In this document: positions 25,800 to 34,573 of the stretch, piece after piece | Layout: every line of letters starts with the position of its first letter | Numbering within the stretch: position 1 is the stretch's first letter | Assembly (NCBI GenBank): GCA_015296085.1 | Contig: DVDT01000035.1 | Coordinates: 1 to 58,793 of the forward strand | DNA from: Trichormus sp. M33_DOE_039 | GTDB taxonomy: Bacteria > Cyanobacteriota > Cyanobacteriia > Cyanobacteriales > Nostocaceae | DNA length: 58,793 nucleotides | Direction of reading: 5' to 3' | Translations under genes and position numbers: made by a program | Notes under the pieces: generated by a model | Told to the model about the DNA's origin: nothing | What the model saw: the letters and a program-made list of their open reading frames with translations, nothing else | The model's database searches: none

Positions 25800-25987
25800 A
25801 CCTAACCCCCAACCCCTTCCCTGGTAGGGAAGGGGAGTAATACTCAAAGCCTTTCCCCGTTTCTGACTTTTCACGGGATCTGGAAAACCCCTCTCCAAAC
25901 CTCTCCCCTGCAACTGTAGAGACGTTGCATGCAACGTCTCTACATTTTCCCCCTTCCCTACGAGGGAAGGGGGTTAGGGGGTTAGGT
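25800..25987. repeat. MITE-like repeat with 36-bp terminal inverted repeats
   Basis: About 188 bases bounded by inverted ends (ACCTAACCCCCAACCCCTTC at the left and its near-complement at the right, each with an inner TTCCCT-x-TAGGGAAGG hairpin). Inside, 25915-25944 is a perfect 30-base palindrome centred on GTTGCATGCAAC, a motif common in Nostoc spacers. No transposase is encoded. It separates cobU from the subtilase gene. Confidence 0.7.
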
Positions 25988-26140
25988 TTCACGTTAGCTT
26001 TTCCACATAAAGTGAAAAGTCAGATCCTCATTTCAGGGCTAGGGTGTACACACAAGTTATCTGAACTCTACTGAACCCAGACAAGAACCACTATAAAGTA
26101 AGCAGAGGAGATTTCTCCCCCATGTCATGTGTCCCGTTCC

Positions 26141-27598
26141 CTACCCTAACAGTCTTCGGTAGTTGTCCAATTGTCTAGTGATTTCCCTGATTAATTGAGC
26201 AAAATCGATATCCATACCGTTATTAATATCGGTCGGACTGTTAGCCAAACTATTCATTGAATCGTCCACATAATACTGGAATGTAAACTCAGTATTGAAA
26301 CTGAGAGATGTTTGATGATTCGTTATCTCAGAAATTTGATTGGAACTGTCACTAATAGTTTTGACTTCTGGTGAAGATTTCAAGCTAAAACTAGGAGTTT
26401 GATTGAATGGGGTATTGCTGGGGAAATTCCTAAAGAATTCATCCAACATAGGGCTTAAGTCTAAGCCAGAGTCTGGGGTTGATGAATTATTATTACTGCT
26501 GTTATTGTTGCCTGCTGTGCTGGTAATGATTTGGCGGATTTGGCTTTCTGAGAGAGTTGGGTTAGCACTCAGCATGAGGGCGACTACCCCAGCAACGTAA
26601 GGCGATGCCATTGATGTGCCGCTATAATTCGCGTATTCATTTCCTGGGAGAGTAGAGTAAACACTCTGGCCTGGGGCTGTGACATAGGCAAGTTCATTAC
26701 TACCGGCACGGTTAGAGAAATCTGTGAGATTACCCTGTTGATTCACAGCCCCGACAGCAATTCCTGTATTGTTGGCATAGCGTGCCGGATAGCCTGGTGA
26801 TGAACCGCCATCATTACCGGATGCCATGACGACAATTACCCCTCTACTGCTGGCATATTCAACGGCTGATTTGAGTGCTTGGCTAGAAAAATCACCACCA
26901 AGGCTGAGGTTAATCACATCTGCACCATTATCTACAGCGTAGTAGATGCCATTAGCGATCGCACTATAAGAACCAGATCCAGAACTATTCAACACCTTCA
27001 CCGGCATAATTTTGGCATTGTAAGCCACGCCAGTCACGCCATAACCATTATTCTCACCCGCAATAATCCCGGAAACATGAGTCCCATGTCCGTTATCGTC
27101 ATAGGTTTCATTATTGTTACGGTTAAAGTTCCAGCCTCGCACATCATCTACATAGCCGTTGCCATCATCATCAATGCCATTACCAGCAATTTCTCTAGTA
27201 TTAGTCCAAATATTATTTTTTAAATCTTCGTGATTGTAGTCCACACCAGTATCTATAACTGCGACTACAACACCGCTACCTGTGTGTCCATTTTGCCAAA
27301 CTTCTGGGGCTTTAATCATATCTAATCCCCAATTATTGCCACCAGAATCAGCAACTTCATTGTAAGGATTCTGCCCAGCCGCTTGAGAAACTGATTTAGA
27401 AGCATCTATTAAGCCATAGCCATTTTGAGAACTATAATTACTCGTAGCAATAGCATCTGTTTCGGAAATAGAGCTACTGCGAGCGTTAAGTTGTGAGCTA
27501 GAGTAATTTTGAGTGCTAAAAGTATTTGCAGAGGAGATGTAAGTAGAATCTTGCCCGTCAAAACAATTTGATTTAATACTGATATCACTATGGGGCAT
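26141..27598 (-). CDS. subtilisin-like serine protease (S8 family)
   Basis: 485 residues; GGAGA lies about eight bases before the ATG. Triad: Asp116 in AVIDTGVDYNHEDL, His171 in NGHGTHVSGII, Ser329 in SGTSMASPYVAGV, with oxyanion Asn262 in ASGNDGG. Asp-rich DDDGNGYVDD (about 143-152) is a calcium-binding-type loop. No signal peptide or classical prodomain is seen; the first 85 residues are Ser/Asn-rich. A polar tail of about 110 residues follows the catalytic domain. Subtilases of this type are either exported or intracellular calcium-dependent proteases. Its place between two export systems may be chance, but processing of an exported protein is possible. Confidence 0.9.
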   Translation of the reverse strand: MPHSDISIKSNCFDGQDSTYISSANTFSTQNYSSSQLNARSSSISETDAIATSNYSSQNGYGLIDASKSVSQAAGQNPYNEVADSGGNNWGLDMIKAPEVWQNGHTGSGVVVAVIDTGVDYNHEDLKNNIWTNTREIAGNGIDDDGNGYVDDVRGWNFNRNNNETYDDNGHGTHVSGIIAGENNGYGVTGVAYNAKIMPVKVLNSSGSGSYSAIANGIYYAVDNGADVINLSLGGDFSSQALKSAVEYASSRGVIVVMASGNDGGSSPGYPARYANNTGIAVGAVNQQGNLTDFSNRAGSNELAYVTAPGQSVYSTLPGNEYANYSGTSMASPYVAGVVALMLSANPTLSESQIRQIITSTAGNNNSSNNNSSTPDSGLDLSPMLDEFFRNFPSNTPFNQTPSFSLKSSPEVKTISDSSNQISEITNHQTSLSFNTEFTFQYYVDDSMNSLANSPTDINNGMDIDFAQLIREITRQLDNYRRLLG

Positions 27599-28076
27599 TG
27601 GTAGTGTCTCCTCAAATAATCTAACTGTTTTTTGGCAGCATTAATTGTTAAAACTGGCAGTGCAGTTTTTCAGGGACAAATTCGCCCTCCTAGCCCATAA
27701 TTACTATGAAATGAATAAGTAAAATGACGTTGGTTTTACAAAATTTTATTCAGTAAGTTTTAATAATTTCTTTGATTCAGTGATGCCTGAGATATTCGCC
27801 AGGACAATCAATCAGATTCAAGCTGCTTTTATGGCTGAATAGTGATTGTTGTGAATGCTTTTTTGTAGTGGCTCAACTAATGAGTAAAAGTCAAAGTTTC
27901 ACAACAAATAATTACTAAATTTTGATTGGTGTAGCGAGTTACAAAGATAATTATTTGTGTGCGATCGCTCAATCATGCCTATGGTCAGTCTGAACTGGGG
28001 TGCGATCGCCTGTTGGTTTACAATGTGAACAAGAGCGATTACTCTCAAAACGCCATCATTCCACCTCAAAATAATG
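27599..28076. other. intergenic region
   Basis: Upstream of the subtilase and running to the left MITE copy. Two HIP1-like octamers (about 27961 and 28002) are the only clear motifs. No gene, hairpin or RNA supported. Confidence 0.5.
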
Positions 28077-28250
28077 TGAGTTTGATAAGTCTTTTTTGAC
28101 CTCTCCCCCAGCCCCTCTCCGACGCGGAGAGGGGAGTAAAGAGCTAACATATCAACGAAAAATGGGGTTTTAAAGTCTCTTTCCTTGCAGGGGAGAGGTA
28201 CCCTGCGGGAAGCAAGCTATGGAGAGGGGTTTTTTTATTCGTCGAACTCA
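28077..28250 (+). mobile_element. MITE-like repeat, left copy
   Basis: 174 bases with short terminal inverted repeats (TGAGTTTGATAAG at the left, TCGAACTCA at the right). An inverted copy about 93% identical by eye lies at 31619-31793. It contains GACCTCTCCCCCAGCCCCTC and GGTACCCTGCGGGAAGC, sequences typical of dispersed Nostoc repeats. No coding capacity. Confidence 0.8.
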
Positions 28251-28436
28251 CTTGAAACAGGAATTTTTCACCTGAAATTAAAATGTTCTCCCTTAAAACA
28301 GGAATGTTCTCACCTGAAACAAGAACGTTCTTGCTTAAAATAGGAACGTTTTCACCTGAAACGAAAACATTCTCACTTGGAACAGAAACGTTTTCACTTG
28401 AAACACAAACATTCTCACTTGAAACAGGAAATTTCG
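28249..28436. repeat. tandem array of nine 21-bp units
   Basis: Units of 21 bases (the first 20), consensus CACYTGAAACARRAACRTTCT, directly after the left MITE copy and just beyond the stop of the TPR gene. Because the period is a multiple of three both strands stay open, giving heptapeptide-like translations, but no start or binding site supports a gene. Units differ at 2-5 positions, so it is older than the 20-bp array at 18997. Confidence 0.85.
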
Positions 28437-28504
28437 AGTTCGGAACACAAAACTTGGTGTTCAGAGCATGACTGATGAGGTTAGGAACTTGAATTTTATT
28501 GTTC

Positions 28505-30250
28505 TTAGGTGAGAGAGTCACGCAAATATGCTAAATTGTTACGCACAATGACCGTATGAGGGTGATCTACTCCTAACCGTTGCTCAAAAATATCTAAAGC
28601 TTGGATGTACAAGGGTTCGGCTTCGCTGTATTTCCCTTGGGAGTCGTAGAGTCCGGCTAGGTTGTTGAGGCTAGTGGCGACATCTGGATGTTCTTCACCC
28701 AGGAGTTTGCGCCACAGTGCTAAAGCTTGGATGTACAAGGGTTCGGCTTCGCTATATTTTCCTTGGGAGGAGTAGAGATAAGCTAGGTTGTTGAGGCTAG
28801 TGGCGACAGATGGATGTTCTTCACCCAGGAGTTTGCGCCACAGTGCCAAAGCTTGGATATACAAGGGTTCGGCTTTGCTATATTCCCCTTGCGATTTGTA
28901 GAGTAGAGCTAGGTTGTTGAGGCTAGTGGCGACAGATGGATGTTCTTCACCCAGGAGTTTGCGCCGCAGTGCCAAAGCTTGGATGTACAAGGGTTCGGCT
29001 TCGCTGTATTTCCCTTGGGAGTTGTAGAGATTAGCTAGGTTGTTGAGGCTAAGTGCGACATCTGAATTTTCTTCACCCAGGAGTTTGCGCCACAGAGCCA
29101 AAGCTTGGATGTACAAGGGTTCGGCTTCGCTGTATTTCCCTTGGGAATGGTAGAGTTCTGCTAGGTTGTTGAGGCTAGTGGCGACAGATGGATGTTCTTC
29201 ACCTAGTAGTTTGCGCCTGAGAGCCAAAGCTTGGATGTACAAGGGTTCGGCTAGGTTGTATTTCCCTTGGAAACGGTAGAGTGCTGCTAGGTTGTTGAGG
29301 CTAGTGGCGACAGATGGATGTTCTTCACCTAGTAGTTTGCGCCATAGTGCCAAAGCTTGGATGTACAAGGGTTCGGCTTCGCTGTATTTCCCTTGGGAGT
29401 AGTGGAGTAGAGCTAGGTTGTTGAGGCTAAGTGCTAAGTCTTTTTCTAAACCTAACTCTTTTTGCAGTTCTACAGTCTTGCTTAAATACTTAATTCCTAA
29501 TTCTTGCTCTTTTTGGTAATCTTGAAATTCACCTCTTTCAAGTCTTTTTCTATAAATATCGCCTAAGTTAAAATACAAAGTCGCTAAAGTTGCATCTTTT
29601 TCACCCCGTTGTTCCGCATCTTGAATGAATCTTTGCAAATCTTCTATAGGCAGCAAGTAAGGATTGTCATCATCAAAGTTCGAGATTTCATGACCAATGA
29701 AAGCAGAACGAATTGGCTCTAACTCTCTACTAGAAACAGTGTTTTTCTTCCTTGAGATAAAGTGAAAAACTCCATTGCGCCAACTCCAAAAATCAGGAGC
29801 TTTTTTAATTAAACTAACTAAAAGCTGATTTGTCACCCACAAGACAATAGCAAAGGGAAATTCCCTTAAAGCTTCTCTAGTCCACTGCAAATAACCGAAA
29901 AATATTTCTTGTTCAGAACGCTCCTTTCCCAGTTTGAGAAAATAAAGCTGTTCTGCACCAGTTACCGTAATTACTGCTGGTTGATGTTGCTGCAAATATT
30001 CTTCATTTTCGACTAAGTGAGCAATAGCAGCCCTCAAACTTGGCTCACCTCTCGGTAATGTCACACGATAAGGACGAATTTCTGGTTGTAATTCTGTTTC
30101 ATAATGCTCGATAATTTGCTCTCGAAAATTCAAATCATCGCAAACAGCTATCAGCAAACTCAAACCCTGTTCTTTGGCTTGAATGCTGACAATTAAATCA
30201 TCATAAGCATCTAGATTGTCATCATCATCAAATAGTTCATTAGTTGTCAT
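28505..30250 (-). CDS. TPR protein with N-terminal NTPase-like domain
   Basis: 581 residues. The first 190 residues resemble the core of a P-loop NTPase without a Walker A (GLSLLIAVCDDLNFREQII; PAVITVTGAEQLYFL; FPFAIVLWVTNQLLV; KKAPDFWSWRNGVFHF). Residues about 215-265 are helical, and about 275-575 hold seven kinesin-light-chain-like TPRs of 42 residues (SLNNLA-xLY-xSQGKYSEAE), almost identical to one another, plus a half repeat. Its start overlaps the end of the upstream NTPase gene by 11 bases, so the two are translationally coupled. TPR arrays bind protein partners; the gene is likely a sensor or scaffold acting with the NTPase. Confidence 0.82.
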   Translation of the reverse strand: MTTNELFDDDDNLDAYDDLIVSIQAKEQGLSLLIAVCDDLNFREQIIEHYETELQPEIRPYRVTLPRGEPSLRAAIAHLVENEEYLQQHQPAVITVTGAEQLYFLKLGKERSEQEIFFGYLQWTREALREFPFAIVLWVTNQLLVSLIKKAPDFWSWRNGVFHFISRKKNTVSSRELEPIRSAFIGHEISNFDDDNPYLLPIEDLQRFIQDAEQRGEKDATLATLYFNLGDIYRKRLERGEFQDYQKEQELGIKYLSKTVELQKELGLEKDLALSLNNLALLHYSQGKYSEAEPLYIQALALWRKLLGEEHPSVATSLNNLAALYRFQGKYNLAEPLYIQALALRRKLLGEEHPSVATSLNNLAELYHSQGKYSEAEPLYIQALALWRKLLGEENSDVALSLNNLANLYNSQGKYSEAEPLYIQALALRRKLLGEEHPSVATSLNNLALLYKSQGEYSKAEPLYIQALALWRKLLGEEHPSVATSLNNLAYLYSSQGKYSEAEPLYIQALALWRKLLGEEHPDVATSLNNLAGLYDSQGKYSEAEPLYIQALDIFEQRLGVDHPHTVIVRNNLAYLRDSLT

Positions 30251-31532
30251 TGATGAAACCCTGCTCTCTCAAGAGTTCTACAACGATGGGGTGAACATCA
30301 TACCAGTTCTTACGATTGCGATATTCCAAAACATAAAGCCCATGCAGCAAGTCTAAAAACTCAGGTTCTTTGGGATCATCAGGCATAAAGTTCTGATATG
30401 TAGTTTGCAAGATGGTATAGTCAATTTTCCCCAAAGGTACAGCAAAATCATTGCGAATATTATTAATTGCCTCATCTAAAATTTGCTGATTAATGACTAC
30501 TGCCTGTCCTGGTTTACGCCGAATTAACCGCAGACAAATACGACAACATTCATTAGCAATTCTCACCAACTCTCGCAACACACCACCACTATTAATAACA
30601 ATATCTTCTACTGCTTGTAATTCTATAAGTGCAGCAGAAATGCGCTTTTGTAAGATTTCACATAAAATATTTTTCGCTTGTGGGCGAGGCTGGGCATTAG
30701 GTTGACGATTTTGCCCCTGTTCAAATAATTTTAATACAGGCATGACCACAACTTGGTCATTAGTTTCTGTCTCAATTAGTGGTCTGAGAAACTTGTCTCT
30801 TAAAACAGCAATGGGTATTGTATAAATAATTCTAAAATTTGGTTGACACAGAGCTTTGATATTATCTCTATAAATATCATTGACTCTTTCTAATTCCAGT
30901 TTATCTAAATCATCTATAATTACTAAAACATCTTTCTTTGTGGCGACATGAATGATAGCCGCAATTTCATTAATTCGCGCAATTAAATCAGAAATTCTTC
31001 TCTCAAATTCCTGTTTAATCTCATAGCGGACAGCCGCATCAGCTTTTAATTTATTACTAATTAATTTCAGTAAATCGAAACCCAGAGAAGTTTCTGCTTC
31101 AAGATTAAATTCTTCTGTCTTAGTCCGAGTTGCAAACCATTTATACAAAGCATTTTTTGTAGAGTTAGGAATCTCCACTTTCAGAGCTTCCGCTTCGTAC
31201 ATTAAATTTACAGCAATAGAAAACAAAATATTGATATGATTGACATCAGACATTTCAATTGTGTCAGAAATAGAGAACAAAACCACAAAGTAACGGTCTT
31301 GCGATCGCCTGCTAAACTCCGCTAACAAAGTAGACTTGCCACAACCACGATGTCCTGTAAAAATAATCTTGCCATCACCATTAGGGCTATCTTCAACCAA
31401 CTGCTCTAATTCAGCAATCACATCATCACCATAATCCACCCTAAATCTTTCTAAATCTCTTGTCTGAATCAGTGGCAATAACTCTAAATTTCTGTATGCT
31501 TGTTGAAAAGACTTTAACAAATCGTCAGACAT
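30240..31532 (-). CDS. P-loop NTPase (AAA/STAND type)
   Basis: 430 residues. Walker A TGHRGCGKST (59-68), Walker B VLVIIDDLDKL (about 205-215) and a sensor-like segment FRIIYTIPIAVLRDKFLRPL (about 233-252). The C-terminal third is helical, with a winged-helix-like end (LLHGLYVLEYRNRKNWYDVH, PIVVELLREQGF). No membrane helix. It looks like an ATPase switch of the AAA/STAND group, coupled by gene overlap to the downstream TPR protein. Such pairs are common in filamentous cyanobacteria; signalling or conflict functions are plausible but not shown. Confidence 0.8.
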   Translation of the reverse strand: MSDDLLKSFQQAYRNLELLPLIQTRDLERFRVDYGDDVIAELEQLVEDSPNGDGKIIFTGHRGCGKSTLLAEFSRRSQDRYFVVLFSISDTIEMSDVNHINILFSIAVNLMYEAEALKVEIPNSTKNALYKWFATRTKTEEFNLEAETSLGFDLLKLISNKLKADAAVRYEIKQEFERRISDLIARINEIAAIIHVATKKDVLVIIDDLDKLELERVNDIYRDNIKALCQPNFRIIYTIPIAVLRDKFLRPLIETETNDQVVVMPVLKLFEQGQNRQPNAQPRPQAKNILCEILQKRISAALIELQAVEDIVINSGGVLRELVRIANECCRICLRLIRRKPGQAVVINQQILDEAINNIRNDFAVPLGKIDYTILQTTYQNFMPDDPKEPEFLDLLHGLYVLEYRNRKNWYDVHPIVVELLREQGFINDN

Positions 31533-31618
31533 ATATAATCACTGTATAACCTCGCTATTCATATCATCACCCATCTTTGTCAAAGTCAAGCTGAAATCTT
31601 TATCCACACTAATTAACG

Positions 31619-31793
31619 TGAGTTCGACGAACAGAAAAACCCCTCTCCATAGCTTGCTTCCCGCAGGGTACCTCTCCCCTGCAAGGAGAGAGGCTTTAAA
31701 ACCCACATTTTTTGTTGATATTTTAGCTCTTTACTCCCCTCTCCGCGTCGGAGAGGGGCTGGGGGAGAGGTCAAAAAAGGCTTATCGAACTCA
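31619..31793 (-). mobile_element. MITE-like repeat, right inverted copy
   Basis: 175 bases, inverted relative to 28077-28250 and starting TGAGTTCGACGAAC. Together the two copies bracket the NTPase/TPR gene pair (3.7 kb from end to end). Confidence 0.8.
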
Positions 31794-31874
31794 TACTAAA
31801 TTAAAGGTTTTTAGACAACTTTAGTTCTCCAATAAGCATTAAATATAGGTTGGGTTTCCTTACGTCAACCCAAC

Positions 31875-31914
31875 CTACACCCCTACACCCCTACACCCCT
31901 ACACCCTTACACCC
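31875..31914. repeat. octamer tandem repeat (CTACACCC)
   Basis: Five consecutive octamers, four CTACACCC and one TTACACCC, about 13 bases beyond the stop of the exporter gene at 31928. Related tracts occur at 35525-35555, 43592-43631, 43770-43801 and 55790-55808. Confidence 0.9.
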
Positions 31915-31927
31915 CCAAACCCCTCTA

Positions 31928-34573
31928 TCACACATTCGCTTGCTGACGCTGATACAACGACCAATACAAACCCTTTTGCTGCAATAATTCTGCATGAGTT
32001 CCACGTTCAGCAATCACACCTCGCTCTAACACGAAAATCTGATCGGCGCGTTTCAAAGGTGCAAAACGGTGAGCAATCAGAAATACAGTCCTATTAGTGG
32101 AGATTGTTTGCAGATTTTGCAATACCTGTTGCTCAGTTTCACTATCTAAAGCACTAGTCGCTTCATCTAATACTAAAATCGGTGCATCGGAGAGAAACAA
32201 TCTCGCCAAAGCAATGCGTTGTCTCTGTCCACCAGATAAAGCTGTACCTCTTTCCCCTACATTACTTTCATAACCATAAGGCAATTGACTAATAAAGTCG
32301 TGAGCTACCGCCATTCTTGCTGCTTGTACGACTTGTTCCGAGGTAATATTGGGGTTGCCAAGAGTAATATTTTCTAAGATAGAACCATTAAATAGAAAAT
32401 CTTCTTGAAGAACAACACCAATTTGTTGTCGCAGTGAAGATAAATCAGCACTCTTGATATCAAAACCATCAATGAGAATCCGTCCTGATTCAATTTGATA
32501 AAGTCGCTGCAAGAGTTTAGACAAGGTGCTTTTACCAGAACCACTGCGGCCGACAATCCCGATAAATTGCCCCGGTTCAACATTGAAAGAAATACCTCTC
32601 ACCACAGGTTCAGTATTAGCTTTATACCGGAAAAACACCTGTTCAAAATTCACTTGTCCTTTCAATGGTGGTAAAACTAAACCCGTCCCCATTTCGGCTT
32701 CTGGCGCGACGTTGAGAATATCACCAATTCTGTCTACTGAAAGGAGGACTTGTTGCAGATTTTGCCACAGCTGCACTAAACGCAACAGTGGCCCTGTCAC
32801 CCTTCCAGATAACATTTGAAAAGCGACAAGTTGCCCAACCGTGAGATTTCTGTCAATAACTAATTTCGCACCGAACCAGAGGATTAACAAAGAAGAAAAG
32901 TTAGTGAGGAAGTCACCAATATTACTGCTAATGTTAGAAGTCGTGGAAGCTTTAAAGCCGGTGCGAACGAAACGAGCAAATAAGCCTTCCCAGCGATCGC
33001 GGGCTACTGATTCCGCCGCATGAGCTTTAACAGAATGGATACCCGTGACTGTTTCTACTAAAAATGACTGACTATCCGCACTGCGGTTAAAGGTTTCGTT
33101 TAACCAGTTCCGCAAAATCGGTGTCGCCACTAATGTTAAAGCAGCAAACAACGGTAACACAGCCAACGCCACAAAGGTAAGCGGAATATTGTAGTAAAAC
33201 ATCAATACCAAATAAACTACGGCAAAGATGCTATCTAAAATCACCGTTAGGGCTGTACCTGTGAGAAATTGGCGGATTTGTTCCAATTCTTGGACTCTAG
33301 CGACGGTATCGCCAACGCGCCTTGACTCAAAATAAGCCAAGGGCAAGCGCATGAGATGACGGAATAACTGTGCTGATAAACTTAAGTCTAAGCGTCTGGC
33401 TGTATGGGTAAAGATAAAGAGCCTAAGAATACCGAGTATAGACTCAAATAACGCAATAAATAACAGTGCGATCGCCATGACATCGAGAGTCGGTAAACTC
33501 TCTTGTACCATAACTTTATCAATCACCACTTGGGTGATGAGTGGTGTCCCCAAACCCAATAACTGCAAGGTAAAGGAAGCGAGTAAGACTTCTCCTAACA
33601 GTCCTTTGTATTTCCAAACGGCTGGAGTGAACCAACTCAGATTGAATTTTTCTTGGCGGGATATCAGTTCAACTTGCCACAACTGCCCATCCCAAGATTC
33701 TTCAACTACTGATTGCGGCAGGCTTTCACAAATACTATCAGGATGCAGGGGATTAGCAATAATTAAGCGATCGCCTTTCACCCCATAAACCACCACCCAT
33801 GACTGCGACTCCCAGTGTAGTAAAGCTGGAAATGTCAATTGCCGTAACTCACTCCAACTAACGTGTAACCGTCGCAGCACTAACCCCAATTTTTCGCCAG
33901 CTTCCACGACTTGTTTAGGATTTTGTCCCCGCAGTTGGCGTTGTACCCATTCCAATTTCACAGGATTATTTAACTGTTGGGCAGCCATAGTTAAACAAGC
34001 CGCAGCCGTATTCCAGTTAGCCACAAACGGGTAACTTTGGGCTACTGATGTGGGAGTTGGGATTGTTGGTTCTGGTGTGATGGGCTGGAATACCTGCGTC
34101 TCGGTGACAATTTCTGGCATTTCTTGTTGGGCGACACCTAACCAAAAATCCTCTACGTCTGGGCTAGATATTTCTGCCCAAAGTTTTGTATCCCAACAAG
34201 CTACAACTACCTCTTTCGTAGCCGCTACAGCTTTATAATCTCCTGGGATTTTTTGTAAATCACCGAACCAATCTCCCACCTCTAAAGCCGCTAAAGGTGT
34301 ACCCGTTTCTTCTTCCCGTAGACGGACTTTACCAGCAATAATTAAAAACTGATAACCGCCCAATTCACTTGACCAAATTTTCTCTCCCAGTCGATAGCGA
34401 CGGGTTTCTAAGCGTTGTTCTAATTGGGATTTTTGTTCAGGATTGAGCAAACCCAGAGGTGGTTGATTCCAAGGTATAGCAGCTAGCACGTATTGTCTTA
34501 GAGATTCATTATCCTGAAGTTTTAACTCACCTGTAATTTGACTGTCAGCTTTTGAATTTTCTCCGCTAGCCAT
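31928..34573 (-). CDS. ABC exporter with cNMP-binding domain and inactive C39-like domain
   Basis: 881 residues. Order: cyclic-nucleotide-binding-like domain (about 40-145: EKIWSSELGGYQFLIIAGKV, LEVGDWFGDL), C39-like domain (about 178-300), six membrane helices (about 320-600), NBD (about 640-878; Walker A GRSGSGKST, signature LSGGQRQR, Walker B ILVLDEATSALD). In the C39-like domain the catalytic Cys is Thr (ANWNTAAACL), the His is Ser (SQSWVVVYG) and the Asp is Asn (IIANPLHPD), so it cannot cleave leaders; this is the C39-like docking domain of HlyB/RTX-type exporters and HetC-like proteins. It overlaps the parvulin gene by 52 bases. Confidence 0.9.
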   Translation of the reverse strand: MASGENSKADSQITGELKLQDNESLRQYVLAAIPWNQPPLGLLNPEQKSQLEQRLETRRYRLGEKIWSSELGGYQFLIIAGKVRLREEETGTPLAALEVGDWFGDLQKIPGDYKAVAATKEVVVACWDTKLWAEISSPDVEDFWLGVAQQEMPEIVTETQVFQPITPEPTIPTPTSVAQSYPFVANWNTAAACLTMAAQQLNNPVKLEWVQRQLRGQNPKQVVEAGEKLGLVLRRLHVSWSELRQLTFPALLHWESQSWVVVYGVKGDRLIIANPLHPDSICESLPQSVVEESWDGQLWQVELISRQEKFNLSWFTPAVWKYKGLLGEVLLASFTLQLLGLGTPLITQVVIDKVMVQESLPTLDVMAIALLFIALFESILGILRLFIFTHTARRLDLSLSAQLFRHLMRLPLAYFESRRVGDTVARVQELEQIRQFLTGTALTVILDSIFAVVYLVLMFYYNIPLTFVALAVLPLFAALTLVATPILRNWLNETFNRSADSQSFLVETVTGIHSVKAHAAESVARDRWEGLFARFVRTGFKASTTSNISSNIGDFLTNFSSLLILWFGAKLVIDRNLTVGQLVAFQMLSGRVTGPLLRLVQLWQNLQQVLLSVDRIGDILNVAPEAEMGTGLVLPPLKGQVNFEQVFFRYKANTEPVVRGISFNVEPGQFIGIVGRSGSGKSTLSKLLQRLYQIESGRILIDGFDIKSADLSSLRQQIGVVLQEDFLFNGSILENITLGNPNITSEQVVQAARMAVAHDFISQLPYGYESNVGERGTALSGGQRQRIALARLFLSDAPILVLDEATSALDSETEQQVLQNLQTISTNRTVFLIAHRFAPLKRADQIFVLERGVIAERGTHAELLQQKGLYWSLYQRQQANV

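Noticed and set aside
25744-25992. 82-codon frame after cobU
   Set aside because: Lies within the MITE-like repeat; composition follows the repeat.
28144-28521. 125-codon minus-strand frame with heptapeptide repeats
   Set aside because: It arises from the 21-bp array and the MITE; it overlaps the TPR gene end and has no ribosome binding site.
31618-31824. 68-codon frame at the right MITE copy
   Set aside because: Encoded entirely by the repeat; the mirrored copy at the left has the same text.
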